Notes under the pieces: generated by a model | The model's input: only the letters and a program-made list of their open reading frames with translations | Told to the model about the DNA's origin: nothing | Databases searched by the model: none | DNA from: Rhea pennata | Lineage: Eukaryota; Chordata; Aves; Rheiformes; Rheidae | Length of the DNA stretch: 64,000 nt | Reading direction: 5' to 3' | Assembly: GCF_028389875.1 (NCBI RefSeq) | Contig: NC_084687.1 | Location: 7,848,157-7,912,156, forward strand | Shown here: piece by piece, positions 27,501 to 39,000 of the stretch | Numbering within the stretch: position 1 is the first letter of the stretch | Layout: each line of letters starts with the position of its first letter | Position numbers and translations under genes: made by a program

Positions 27501-30500
27501 ACTATTTGTATATTCAGCCTAGTTTTGGAGTACTATACACACCAATGCAGCTCTGCCAGTTTAGAACAGTGGGCATAACCCATGAAGCAAAAGTTGTTAA
27601 CAAGTGCTGTAGCAGCTACCTGTTATGAAATACAAACTCAAAAACTAAGACTAGTTTAATTACTAATTTAAGTGGTATCTATAAGAGTTTCTGGAAAGTA
27701 TTAAAAGCCTTTGCAAGTTATCATAAAGTACCTTTCCATGAAGCAATGTTTTCCAGTGCAGATCTCACTTACAAGAGCACTTCATGAACTTTGAAGAGAT
27801 CCACACAACCCATCAGAACTGTCCCATTTCCAAAACCTGTTGCTAAAGGAGGGCTATTCCAACAGTACTATACTAGAGTTTTAGGTCTTTCTCACAGATG
27901 AATCAGCATTCAAGGTCTTAACTTCTTTTAAAAGAAGTTAGCAATAGTTTGAATCCATCCTCAGACTAGTCTGAGCAGGAAGAGGTTTTGTTCCATTTGC
28001 AACAGATCTATCTAAACATTTAAGAACTGGAATGTTGCTGCATGTTCATAGATACTTCCAAGCCTGATGACAAAACAGTAAAAAAGCAAGGGTTTTTCAT
28101 ATAAGAATTTTGAAACTAACTTGGCTATTAGCATTGTATCAATTTAAGTCACATAGATAAAGTATGAAAACTTGAACAAGTCTTGAAATAACAGCTTTCA
28201 AATTAGGTTCTTTTTCTTTAAAAGAAAAAAAGAAAGAAACCATTGTTATCCTACAAAGTTTTCAAAATATTTTAAGCCTACTGTGAAAGGCAAGGTAGTT
28301 TGTAACGTGAAAGCCTGTCCAAGCCCAATGAAGAAATTTCAACTCTCAAAAGTTTTAGTACCAAGTAAATACAAAGCAACAGCTAATAATAGAATTTAGA
28401 AGATGTTATTAAAAAGCTTATTGTGCATGATATACTGAAACCTGAAAAGCAAAATCATTTTAAGAGCTAGATCTATTGAAAATACTATCATTTCACACAT
28501 ACACTCTTCAGTTTAGTGAACTGTTAATATAGACTTGCCCACTCTGAATGGTGCCAGTGTTCTCTCAAAATGAGCAAATAAAACGAAAGCCTGCAAGAGG
28601 ATCAGTAGAGACTATTCTACTAGTCAGAGTTAGTGTCTGAAATCTGATTCAGCAGTTACTGATAAGCCCAAAATAACTTCACGTAGAAACACTAATAAAC
28701 AACACTGTAGAAGTCCCAACATCATCTTTATATATATGTATATATATATATTATATATATATATAGATATATAAGATATTATATATCTTAGAGAGGAAAA
28801 AATAAACTAAAACACCCTCATGCTTCAGAAGTCCTTCTATACTTTGTCAGACCATCTCTTTTTACACTATCACCACTCTGGGTTAATGAGATTAATCATA
28901 TCCAAATACTGTTTAACTTGCATGACTTCAAACAGCTCTTACCTGAGAGTGAAAGTTTGAAATTGTTGTTGTTTCAATGTCCTTCTTGCCCAAAATTTCC
29001 ATTTTCACTGGAGTGTTAGGAAAGTTAAAAGCAAAGTAATCCAGGAAGTCTGGTAAATAAGCAGCTGCCCCATGTACTATAGCTAGAGCATAGTAAGCTG
29101 CATTTTTATCATTTTCACTGAATGACAAAGCAAGAAACTCTTCTGCAAATCTCTCCATCTCCACTGGAGACAAAAATGAGAGTTCATCCATGTAAGCATG
29201 AAGGACCAGAGCGCCACCGTTAGACTGATGTTCTTCATGAATGAAGTTACTAAATTTAGTGCCCGTTTTTAAGAAGCTGCTGCGAACAGAATGCTCCTGA
29301 TGAGTCACAAATGGCGTTTGTACTCCCTGGGGTACTCGATATTCCTGCATACCCAAATTCAGTCTGCAGAGCTGCTCATCCTTCAGATACCTGAAGGATT
29401 CCTTGTTCACTTCCAAGGTATCACACTGTCCTTGAGTCAGAGTCTCTTTGTCAATGCGAGTGAGTCCAGCACAAACTGTCTGCACTTCTTTGTTATACAT
29501 CTTCAGGCGTTTTCCCCTCATATCTTCCCGGTGTTTCTTTTTCTTTTTTTTCTTCATCTTCTTCATAATAAGAGTGTCAGCTCTCTGGGTTTTGCCATTT
29601 TCATCTGGAGTTTCTGGAAGCAACAGTAAAGAGAAGATTAGAGTTCTGCAATTACAGCATATTCACATCTCACTTCCTAAAGCTATCTATTCCCACAATA
29701 GATATTACCATTAGTCAATCTTGTCTTTTGGTTTAAGAGACTTTAATTACACAAAAACTGTAGTATATCTAGTTATTATGAAAAAGGCTTCAAATTAAGA
29801 AAGTTTCCAAAAACTACCTTAATATTCCAATTTAGAAATATTTCAATTTTTAGAAATTTATTAGAATACTTTTAAAAGTCTACAGTTCAGAACATTACTA
29901 ACTACTGACATTTAAATCAATGTCATCTAGGGAAAGAGGATAAACAAGTACATGTAATATAAACGTTGCTTTCATTATAGAACACCTCACTAATTTTGGA
30001 TACATAAAAGCAGCAAAGCAGAGCGTGACTGAAGAGGTTTAACTGTTACTGACATTTAGATGAAAATTACATAAAGCAGTTAAGTTTCTGGCAAAAACCA
30101 AAGAACCTAAAAAACTTAAACCACTGATCTTTTCTATAAATACACAGAATAGGTATTTCCAAGACACTAAAAATGCTGTTAAACTAGGTTTAATCATGTC
30201 AAGCTCAGCAGCCACTTTTGGTAAGTGAAATATATAAAATCGTGCTTATAATATGAACAGTCAGCACCAAGTTTACTCATGGAATCTTACTATACATTAA
30301 TAAGATCAGTCTTGACACTAAGGATTAGATAAAAGGTCAGGTTCTAGGCAGCATAGTCCTCAAGGCCCTCTTCCTGGCTCCTATGCCAGTTCCAAAATGG
30401 GTGGAAGCACAGCAGAAAGCAGTAAACTGGTGAAAGATCTCATGCTGATGACACCTTATAGGCATAAACCTGCATGATGACAACATTTTAGCATTCTCAC

Positions 30501-33500
30501 TATAGATCTGCTCTGCTGAAGTGGTGACAGACCTTGTAGCTCTTTAACACTACCTCAAGGCATCCAGTCTTCAGTTACTGGCTTGCTCAAAAATCCACTA
30601 CATTCACAGAGCAACAAAATAAATGCTATTTGGTACAGATTGAACCCAACAGTAACCTCTGCTGTCAAGCCACATACTAACCTAAGAACAGAAAGATCTG
30701 AAGCATCATGTACACATTTTCAGCTATCTTGCTAGTTTAATATTGTTTTCTAGTTAGCTATCTAGCTAACTCAGACCTAGGAATTAAGTTTTTTTTTCTT
30801 TAAAGGTTAATCAATCTTCAAAAGGTCAGAAGGCTGAACAGTTTTTAGAGATAAAGTAGAAAGAATCAGTTCAGTCTGGCTAAATGCAGCAGTTTAGTAG
30901 CTTATCTTTCAAAATTAAAGACTTAGTTCAAATAAAGTGTGACTAGCAGCAACTGTCATTAGAAATTTGATTGCCTAACTGTTTAAAAAAACTGAAGTGC
31001 CAAAACAGGATCTGCTTGAAATAAAAGACTATTTCATGCCAGTGATGCATGTAAAACACTAAGTGCCTTATCATCAGGACAGCTAAAGGGAGTTAATACC
31101 TGACTAAAAGATGCCACAGCTAAGGTTTGTTGCCTGCAGCACAGGGCTATGTGCTAGATTTACTTTCTCTGTCTGCAAAGTCGTCAGGTTTGTATTCCTT
31201 TTTTGTTCTCTTGCAACACTTGGAGAAAAATACACGTTACTACTGTAATCTATAAGACAAAGAGATAGTAAATTCACACAGCTTCAAGTTATTCAGTCTA
31301 ACCACAGTATTTAACTAAATCATTAGTAGTTTGTTCTCAGAGCTCTTTAGGAAAAGCAACTGACCTTCATAACAGCCTGGCGTAATGAACAGAAATATTC
31401 ATGAAGCAAAGAAGTAGTCGATTGCTTAACACTATATACAATTGTCTTAGGACTTGAAATACAAGTTTTAATGGTAATGCTGTCATGCCTAACTTTTACA
31501 ACTAGCAACTATCCTTATATTACAAATGGGGAAAGTCAGGAAAGAAAGTCATATCAGTTGTTTTGATAACACAACTGAAACAGCTCTTTGAATAAGCTAC
31601 TATTGAATCCTAAGAGCTAAGCTTGCATAAGTTTACCAGTCACTAAGCTCTGAGGTATAGCTGCTGCCTTACTAACTTCATGGAATATGCGGTTTGCACA
31701 GAGATCTTTATTCTGGTGGGATCAGAGATTCAAAATCCAAGATGAAACTACATGAGTCTTATACCACCAGAGGTATTAAGAATACCTCCCTGTTATTTCC
31801 AAGTTGAATTTTCAATATTATATGTATCTTATTTTAACAAATTCTAATTTTAGATACAATTTAAAAGCCCCAGATGTGCACTACTTAACGCAGAAGATCC
31901 TCCTGTTTGAAGATATTTCCTAATGCTTCTTATCAGACATAAGCCTACTGTTCTTAGTCCTGTGGAACTCTTACTGGACACCACGGTCTATTATCAGGAT
32001 ATAAACCATCCTAACTACCTTTCCCTGCTGTAGCCAACAAAACAGAGTCCCCACTACTACATTGTGAGTGGACTCAGTAGTAAGTGAAGCTAGACAGTGG
32101 CATTTTAGTAAATCTTGACAATCTGGAAGGAGACTTAGTTTTAAGTTATTCCTTTAAGTGAATGGACAACCTTTAGTACCTCAAATACAAACAGAAAAAA
32201 GGTCTATAACCAGGGCATTGGCAGACATATGGGCTTTCACAATGAAAGAGAATGACAGCAGCGCCAGTAACTCAGCTCGTTTATTAGACATCATGCGATC
32301 AAGCTTACCAGCATCACTATTAACAACAAAAACATTAGCATTGCTCACTAGCACCTGTGGCCTAAGGTAGGAATACTGTAAACAGAAATAGACAGCTAAG
32401 TTAAACCACATTTGGAAACAGAAACTGATAGTGAGACAGTAAGAGAAAGAAAAACAGCTTTGGCAAATTTAGAATTCATCTTGTAATTTTAAGTGTTTAA
32501 GACTTGATTAAAAAAAGTAAAAGCATACACACACACACACACTCATTTAGTTACTGGCTTGGAACTGCTGTACAGTGGCATTCCCAGTCTAGTAAGATCT
32601 CTCTACAACTTCTGTTTCCCTCAAAGTACTACCTACCATTTACATTATAAACCTAACTTTCTTTTATAAGCACATGCACCTTTGGTTACTTCAGCACAAT
32701 ACCATCACATACACTCTTAGAGCACAACCGACAATACAGAATCTCTACAATGGCTTTAATAACAGCCTATATTGATTTCCAAGGGGATTTTCACTATCAC
32801 AAATTTGTGAGCACAGCCAAAACAGTAATTTTGTACTCTAAAAAAGAAAAAACAACAATAAAAAAAAACTTCAACATAGAAATTCTAGTCTTTCCGATTT
32901 GAGAAACTTCAGGGTGTTTATTAAGCAATCTGGCTGCTTCTCAGTTCTAATATGTATTAACAGAAGCACATCAGGAAGAAAGTTTTACTATCAGAACACT
33001 CGCATTTTTTTAAACCCGCGAGAAGGGCAATTCTGAACAGCACAACAGCTCTGAAGAGAAGCGACACGGGAGCCTCCCCGGCCCTCGCTGCCCACACCGG
33101 GGCTCAGCCCCGGAGTGTGGAGAGCGTCGCGCCTCGGGCGCACCAGGGGCCACCACTTTCACACAGCCATGCATGCCGATATGTGCCGGGGCTCTCGGGA
33201 CACGGCGAGCGGAGACGGAGCTCTCCCCCCACGCCCAGCCGGGGAGGCCGGGCCCGAGCGAGGGGCTCCGCCGCGGCACGCCGAGCCGAGCCCGGCTGGA
33301 GCGCCAGGCCGCCACGGAGGGCCGCGGCGCCTGGCCCCGCGCCTCCGCCGCGCTCCTCACCTCGCTGGCTGGGCCGCCCGGCTGGCCCGGCGGCGGGGCT
33401 GCCCCGCCGCGCCTTCTGCGGCGGCCCGGCGGCTGGGCGGCGGGGCTCGGGGCCAGCGGCGGGGCGGTGCCGGTGGTGGTGGTGGCGGCGCTCCTCGAGC

Positions 33501-33781
33501 GCGGCGGCGGGCGCCAGGCTGAGCGGCGAGAAGGTGAAGAGCCCGGCGGCGGCGGCGGCGGCGACGGGCAGGCCGGCCGGGGGCAGCGGCTCCGCCGGGC
33601 CGGGCCCTGCCAGCAGCTGCTGGCTCAGTCGGGCCCGCTTGCCGCCCGCCGCCTCGCCCGCGGCGCCCCGCCGCCGCCGCCCGCCGCCACGAGGCCGGCC
33701 AGGCCGGTCCCCCGAGGGGAGCGGGGGCGGCTCCTCCGGGGCCCGCGACACGGCGCGCACCGCAGCGACCTGCGCAGCCAT
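18035..33781 (-). CDS. RSBN1: RSBN1, nuclear JmjC-family H4K20 demethylase (7 coding exons, complete)
   Basis: RSBN1 (round spermatid basic protein 1) belongs to the family with C. elegans DPY-21, whose members remove methyl groups from H4K20me2 in the nucleus. Exons in transcript order: 33781-33361, 29613-28943, 22796-22659, 22234-22092, 21146-20979, 19999-19891 and 18508-18035. They total 2124 nt, or 707 residues, against 802 in human from its further upstream start. Introns are GT-AG and phases agree. Exons 2-6 and the first part of exon 7 are nearly identical to human. A lysine run (about residues 158-167) looks like a nuclear localisation signal. The chosen start gives [11 protein letters not shown] and has G at -3 and +4. 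An open frame continues upstream, but that part does not match human. RSBN1L is less likely given the PTPN22 and PHTF1 neighbours. Confidence 0.95.
21582..21660. repeat. TG/CA-rich tract with small palindromes
   Basis: Alternating GT and CA steps, including the perfect 14-bp palindrome TGTGTGCGCACACA, lie in RSBN1 intron 4 between exons 5 and 4. Further TGTGTG and CACACA blocks follow that can pair with one another. Confidence 0.75.
27919..27940. repeat. Perfect 22-bp palindrome in RSBN1 intron 2
   Basis: TAACTTCTTT followed by TAAAAGAAGTTA reads identically on both strands with no spacer. It is unusually long for a spacer-free palindrome in non-repeat DNA. Confidence 0.9.
28728..28789. repeat. 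TA-rich tract with internal symmetry
   Basis: About 60 bp are almost purely A and T with repeated TATA steps and complementary AAGATAT/ATATCTT segments. It lies 150 bp downstream of the RSBN1 exon 2 donor in transcript direction and can extrude hairpins. Confidence 0.85.
28943..29613 (-). CDS. RSBN1: RSBN1 exon 2: lysine-rich NLS and conserved core
   Basis: The 671-nt exon covers residues 141-364. It starts [10 protein letters not shown], passes through the basic stretch [19 protein letters not shown], and then enters the conserved core with [19 protein letters not shown] and [20 protein letters not shown]. It is almost identical to human RSBN1. The core is part of the JmjC-type region; I do not assign individual iron ligands from sequence alone. 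Confidence 0.95.
30752..30771. repeat. 9-bp perfect inverted repeat with 2-bp loop
   Basis: AGTTAGCTA and TAGCTAACT flank TC, inside RSBN1 intron 1. It could form a small cruciform. Confidence 0.85.
32526..32543. repeat. Short (CA)n repeat
   Basis: About nine CA units in RSBN1 intron 1. Confidence 0.8.
33361..33781 (-). CDS. RSBN1: RSBN1 exon 1: G+C-rich low-complexity N-terminus
   Basis: This encodes residues 1-140, ending PSQR with the first base of the glutamate codon that opens exon 2 ([10 protein letters not shown]). It contains Ala, Pro, Arg and Gly runs, the LFTFSPL block shared with human, and a His-rich patch (HHHHRHR) like the human one. The segment is shorter than its human counterpart. 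The donor GTGAGG overlaps an open frame that reads on, so the exon end was set by phase with exon 2 and the human junction. Confidence 0.88.
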
Positions 33782-33858
33782 TTCACAGTCTCCCTCACAC
33801 ACATTTAAATGGCCCGAGCGCCAGGAGGCGCCGCTGCGCAGGCGCAGCGCGGCGCCTC

Positions 33859-33872
33859 CTGGGAGCTGTAGT
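33859..33872 (-). promoter_or_regulatory. ZNF143 (SBS)-type motif, proximal copy
   Basis: The minus strand reads ACTACAGCTCCCAG, the same motif in the same orientation 27 bp further downstream. The pair is typical of ZNF143-driven CpG promoters. Confidence 0.7.
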
Positions 33873-33885
33873 CCGAAGCGGCGCG

Positions 33886-33899
33886 CTGGGAAGTGTAGT
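33886..33899 (-). promoter_or_regulatory. ZNF143 (SBS)-type motif, distal copy
   Basis: The minus strand reads ACTACACTTCCCAG, matching the well-known ACTACANNTCCCAG promoter motif bound by ZNF143. It lies about 105-118 bp upstream of the RSBN1 start codon. Confidence 0.7.
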
Positions 33900-33909
33900 C
33901 CGGGCGCGG

Positions 33910-33919
33910 GCGCATGCGC
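33910..33919. promoter_or_regulatory. NRF1-type palindrome GCGCATGCGC
   Basis: A perfect NRF1 core lies just upstream of the ZNF143 pair. A second NRF1-like element (TGCGCAGGCGCA) lies at 33835-33846 between the pair and the start codon. Confidence 0.6.
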
Positions 33920-34414
33920 GCGCCGCCGGCGGGCGGGAGGCAGGGCGCTGGTGGGAGGTCGCGTGTCTCGGCTCACGCAGGTGGTCACGTGGCCCCCCGG
34001 CCCGCGCTCTAACGGTCCTAACGGCTGTAACGGCCTGCGGCGCGAGCCTCGCCTAGCCGTCTGGCCGCCACCGCCCCCTTTCTCCGTATCTGGCGCCTGA
34101 CTGCTCGCGAGGGGGAGCGCGGAGCCGCGGTAGCGGCTGACGGGTCTCGTTCTCCCGGGCGCGCTGAACGAACAGCGAAATCCGATTGCCCTGAGGGGAA
34201 AGGCACTTACTGCGCAATGTGCCACAGGCGTAACTGGGGAAAATACTGCTTATAAGATCACTGTCTCGGAAAAAGCACTTAGTCAACCCAAATACAAGAC
34301 TGACATCAGAGTATTCTGTTCACCAGGCAGTTCAATGTCGTGTGTATCAGTAATCATGCTAGGAATTCTATAATCCCTGGTCTTCGAACTGCCAGATCAA
34401 TAAATTCAAGCATG

Positions 34415-35962
34415 TGAGCCAGATAAACTTTTTTATTTTTACAGCATTTCTCACACAGGTCATAACATGCTTCATAGATTAAATGCAGACTCACTGATTT
34501 TTTGTCCAATGTTTCACGTCACTACAGTGTAAAAGACATTAAATAAAAATGGCTGTCAGTTTTATTATTTCTGACTTTGTGTCAGAAGTTTTGGTTGCTA
34601 ATTAAGGCTGCTCTAAATTGAACAGAAGATGGCTGAGGCCCCACAACACACAAAGATGATTTACAGACGCTTTTGTCTCAACCCCTCTCACTTCTGCCCC
34701 ACTTACAGGAAAGCACAAGAGCACAAAGTGTCCGTTATCAGCTGTGTTTACTTCCACACTGTTGCTCTGACTGATGTTAGGTATTTTGATACAGCAAAGA
34801 AATACTTGCATCAGGAATATAGATTAGGTAAGGTCTGCTGTTACTTTCTGTTGTGATAAAATAGGTGATTTTGGTGGAAAAAAATAGGCTGTATTAGCTC
34901 CAAGAAAAGTAGCTTTTTATCAGTTTGAGTTCTTTATTCCAGGAGTTATCAACAGATTCTTCTCTGGACCACATCGCATTCCAAGCCCTAGAAATACTTG
35001 CAATATTTGTTTCCAATTTCCTTTTATTTTTTTTCCTACAGGAAAACAAGCATATAAAGCAGCTTTCAACATCTTTGCCTCTCCCCACCTCAGATATAAA
35101 TAGCAGGAAAACAGCTTCCAGAGTTGGGAGGGGGGGGTGTCAGTCTAGAAATCTGTCTACTGTTATCTGCCGGAAACCTTGTGTGCCTGTGTTGAAGCAT
35201 CAGAAGTCCTAACTAATAAACTACATTGCCTTCAAAATACATTTATATGTTGCTTGCTGTACTCTTTTTCAGATGGTAGATAGTGAGGGCAATTAGGCCA
35301 ACTAATTATGCAGTCTGCTTATATATGTTTTTCTATATGAGCAAACAGTCTTACTGACCAAAAATCTGGAAAAAAAATCTGACTTACCCAGATGAAAAAA
35401 AAAAGCAAAATTTAATTAACTTACAGAAAAAGACTTTTAAAAATCTGAAGTGTTAATTCTCTTTTAATCCTAGTACTGTAAACAGTAAGTAAATAGAGAT
35501 CTTTTATTACAGTAAAACTATACATGTAAGTGAAGTTATACAGATACTACATTTGCAGCATCCAGATTTGTGTTGTGTTTTGCTGGACTATCATACCATT
35601 CCATTGTCTTCACTGGAACCAACTCCCAGTTAACACTGCTTTGTTTCGAAGACTCAAGTCCATCATTTTGAAATCAATACATCCCAAAACAAGATAAAAA
35701 TGTCACTTATTAGGATAAAATATCTATTATTTTCAGCTTCCATCCTGTTGAAAGTTAACTGAAAGTGCCAAGCTGCTGATATTTGTATATTCTTCTTTAT
35801 TTTAAGACTTTAGTTGATAAAGAATGTGCAAGTAGTGCCTCAGCTGCAAATATTGTGCAACACACTTTGATGTATTTATTCTGGTGAAAATCTTACTGGG
35901 AAGAGTGCTCAAGGCATGCCAGAAGGACTTCACAAATATGTAACAGAATCTATAAAGTTTAT
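34415..35962 (-). other. PTPN22: PTPN22 3' UTR
   Basis: AT-rich non-coding sequence between the PTPN22 stop and the distal poly(A) signal. No coding exon or repeat is recognised. Confidence 0.65.
34432..34437 (-). terminator. PTPN22: Poly(A) signal AATAAA, distal, PTPN22
   Basis: TTTATT on the plus strand, within a T-rich stretch, gives AATAAA on the coding strand. It is the last such signal before the RSBN1 island and would give a 3' UTR of about 1.55 kb. A second AATAAA at 34561-34566 is an alternative. Confidence 0.6.
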
Positions 35963-36027
35963 CTAAATATTCCATGTTGTTGGTGGATTTCTTGGTCCTT
36001 TAGGTTTTGAAAATCGATTTGCAAAGC
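35963..36027 (-). CDS. PTPN22: PTPN22 exon 21: C-terminal homology (CTH) segment
   Basis: It encodes [20 protein letters not shown] and the stop. Human ends GPRNPPPTWNI, so one proline is threonine here. In PEST-type phosphatases this segment binds PSTPIP1. Confidence 0.95.
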
Positions 36028-39000
36028 CTAGGAAAAAAAAAAAATCTTTTTAATGCAACAAATTCAGTATGTAATTACAGATGTTGATCATGTCATTCCT
36101 TAACATAATATTTGAAAATACTTGTAATTTCAGTTCTTTCCTGAACTTTAAGATACGCTTGACTTCAAACAACACCCTGTAGTTGCAAATCAGTGGCTGC
36201 AAAAGCTATATATAGTCTATAAATGTGCCTGTCAACAAATGCTGTCATTATAACATGAATATCAAGAACATAACTAGATTTTATGCCCAATCTAATAAAT
36301 GACTAATAATTTTAATAGAACATTTTTGAGGAAAACATAGTGATTCTCCTCTCCTATATTATACAATATTAGGCAGCAGCCTAATGGAAATGTTACAGCT
36401 TTGTATTTATCTTCTGCTCTCTCTGTTAACACATAAAGGCTAAGTCTTTCGGATTCCGGAAAGCCAAATATTCATTTTTCTCACTCTTTACATGCTGATA
36501 AATATTTGTCACAGTAGGTTTCAGGGTTCCTGTTTTTTAACTTTCCCTGTTCTTTAAACAGTTCATGAATAATGTTGTAAATGTCTAAAAATAATAAGTA
36601 TTACATATAAATTTGCAATAAAAGGGCAACCTGATGCCTGCACTTAGACTTTTAAATAAAAAGTACTTCTTATATCAAAAAGCAAAGGCAGTAAGAACAT
36701 ACCAAAATTAAGAAAAGAGCTTGAATGGTTTGATGAGGCAGATTCTGATGGCTTTGTCAATGGAGATGGACTACAGATACCTAGAAATACAACATTAAGC
36801 TTAAGGAGCTAGTAAACATCTTAATTCCCTGAAAAGCTAGATTCATGCACACCTATGGGAAAACACATACTGCCACATGCACAGTAAAGCTAGGCACAGC
36901 TGGTGTTTCAGCACAAGACAAAGTTGAGTGTTTTGCACACTATCTGAGCTTGAATACCACACAGTTTTAAATGCATTATTTGCTCAGAGCAGGGAGTGAA
37001 TGCACTACTGCAACGCAATCTACTACAAAGATGTTTGCTCAAAAGTGCTTGAACAATTTTTAAAGTCTTATTTTCAAGATATGCATTTTAGTTTTATATC
37101 AAAGGTAACTTAATAAGAAATTCCATATTCATGCTCCAAATGGACTGAGAAGAATCCAGGATTGGATTGAAGTTGATCAAATGCCCCATAGTCTCCGCTT
37201 CCCTCATTTTTAGAGCATTTGTCCCACCATAAAGATTTGAACAACCTGAAGAATTCTGTAATTTGGATATACTGGAGCTGTCTGCCAGGTGCCCAAAGGG
37301 AGCCAGAAGGGCTCCACAGCATCCTCATGGTATTCCTACTCCCAAGATAAGATGGTACTCAACTAGCCAGCAGAGCTCTATATACCCTACTCCAAAGTAA
37401 GTAGATGTGGAGGGAGTGTCACACCAGACAAGTTCATTTTTTTGAAGGGTATCTGATACTTCTTTAGATACTTGCTTAAAGCCATCAGGAAGATGCCCAT
37501 TAACTTGAGAGAGACTTACTCTTTCTCACATTTTTGAATATTTTCAAGCTCTGTAAAAAATGTAAAGAAAAAGAGGGCTTGTTGAAAAAAACTGTAGCAA
37601 GCATTACATCAGCAATTATGATAAAAGGAATTCACTGATCAATATACGTGTATTACAGCTCATAAGAAGTATAGTGTGTTTGTGAAAACAATACAGATTT
37701 CAGCATTTTTCTTAATCTCTCACTTTTTTCTAGCCAACACTGAAGCATCCCAGTGATTACAGTTTGTATTATTCTTCCTGTTTTCCTCAAAAACTGGACC
37801 ATAACAGTCCAAAGTACCATAGTTTAAGAGGGTAATTAACAAGGGCAGCAAAAAGAGGAAACTGGTGATGAGCAGAATCTGTCCTACTTGGGAATCAAGA
37901 CTCCACTTGGACAACTTTCCCAAGAGGAACTGTCAATTCAAGTGGAGAATAGAGGGCTGAGGCATAACCATTCGTATAGGTATGACTGTGTTATCTGATC
38001 CTGGTGCAGACTGAGGTTTTGTTTGCAGTTTTGCAACAAAATATGTTTACTAGTCTTCTTTCCTTGCCCTAAATACAAAAGCAGTCTCAAAAGCGGGCCA
38101 CTGCTCTTCTGTCACTTTCACACATTTCACAGTAAGAAAGTAACAGCAGCTGTAGCTAGAAAGATTGCTCCTTCTCACCCTCTCCTTTTTCAATAGCTTT
38201 TGTTCGGTATTGCTTTGTACCTTGCTTCTCCTGAAGCATGTCACAGGCTCTTTTGATGGTATTTCAGAAGCTTTGTTCCCTGACTCCCCAGGTTTACTAG
38301 TGGGATTCCTTGCAACAGGCTGCAGACCTGAGAACATACATCAAAACATTTTTAGTGGTCGTTCATGAATCTTCCTGCTTTAAGTGTTTTGCTACTGCTT
38401 TTCATTTCCTCTAAGGCCTCAGTTCCAGAAGGGAGAAGTGATTGTAGTCTTTCCAGTGAGTCCCCTGGCTTCATTTACTTCCTTTTATCTGCTAACTCTC
38501 CTGCTGTTAAGTCCTGAAGCACTACCATTGGTAAAGTTTTGAACAAGTGGGCCACAATCTCCTCAGTTGTGTATAGGTTTAGATTAAGTTACATTTAGAG
38601 AAAATAAATTGTCACTTACTTGCTGCATCAGCAAGAACAAACGACTCTGGGGTTCTTTCAGGAAGCGGAGGAGGGGAGTTAGAGTGATCCCTGTTTATCT
38701 CTAAGATGGCAAAGATAAAAGATTTGGTTATCTGGCTTTTCAAAAAATACACTAGCAGTTCAATGAGAGGGCCAAAGCAACATAACCTGCATTTATCTCA
38801 GCCCTTTCATAGGATACACACAACATGCAGTCAGAGATGCAACTGCTCTTAGCCTGAGGAAACTGAAAGGAACATCCCAATAAAGGGATGTGGGGTGATG
38901 CAATGGCCGATGAAGAAATATAAAACTACCAGTTCATTTGGTTGCTGAACTATGTAGTCAGTGAACACAACATACCTGTTGCACTGAGTACCGATCGTAG

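Larger units (their letters stand above)
22797..28942 (-). other. RSBN1: RSBN1 intron 2 (6.1 kb)
   Basis: The largest RSBN1 intron. I see no exon, RNA gene or interspersed repeat in it. It contains a perfect 22-bp palindrome (27919-27940), an imperfect hairpin at about 28206-28241 and a TA-rich tract near its 5' end (28728-28789). The rest is ordinary AT-rich intron. Confidence 0.7.
29614..33360 (-). other. RSBN1: RSBN1 intron 1 (3.7 kb)
   Basis: No exon is recognised between the CpG-island exon 1 and exon 2. It contains a 9-bp perfect inverted repeat (30752-30771), a short (CA)n at 32526-32543 and otherwise unremarkable AT-rich sequence. The G+C-rich part next to exon 1 belongs to the promoter island. 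Confidence 0.7.
33040..34180 (-). promoter_or_regulatory. RSBN1: CpG island and promoter of RSBN1
   Basis: About 1.1 kb of very high G+C and CpG covers RSBN1 exon 1 and 400 bp upstream. It contains two ZNF143-type motifs and NRF1-like GCGCA repeats (listed separately) and no TATA box. The island edge lies about 250 bp from the PTPN22 poly(A) signal, so two transcription units meet here. Confidence 0.85.

Noticed and set aside
28206-28241. Imperfect hairpin of CTTT/AAAG repeats as a possible small RNA gene
   Set aside because: It is low-complexity, short and imperfect, with no microRNA-like stem length or snoRNA boxes.
33104-34225. A 373-codon open frame through the RSBN1 island, and long plus-strand frames at 33115-34100
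   Set aside because: Very high G+C makes stop codons rare, so long open frames arise by chance. Only 33781-33361 matches RSBN1, and the junction with exon 2 fixes its end.
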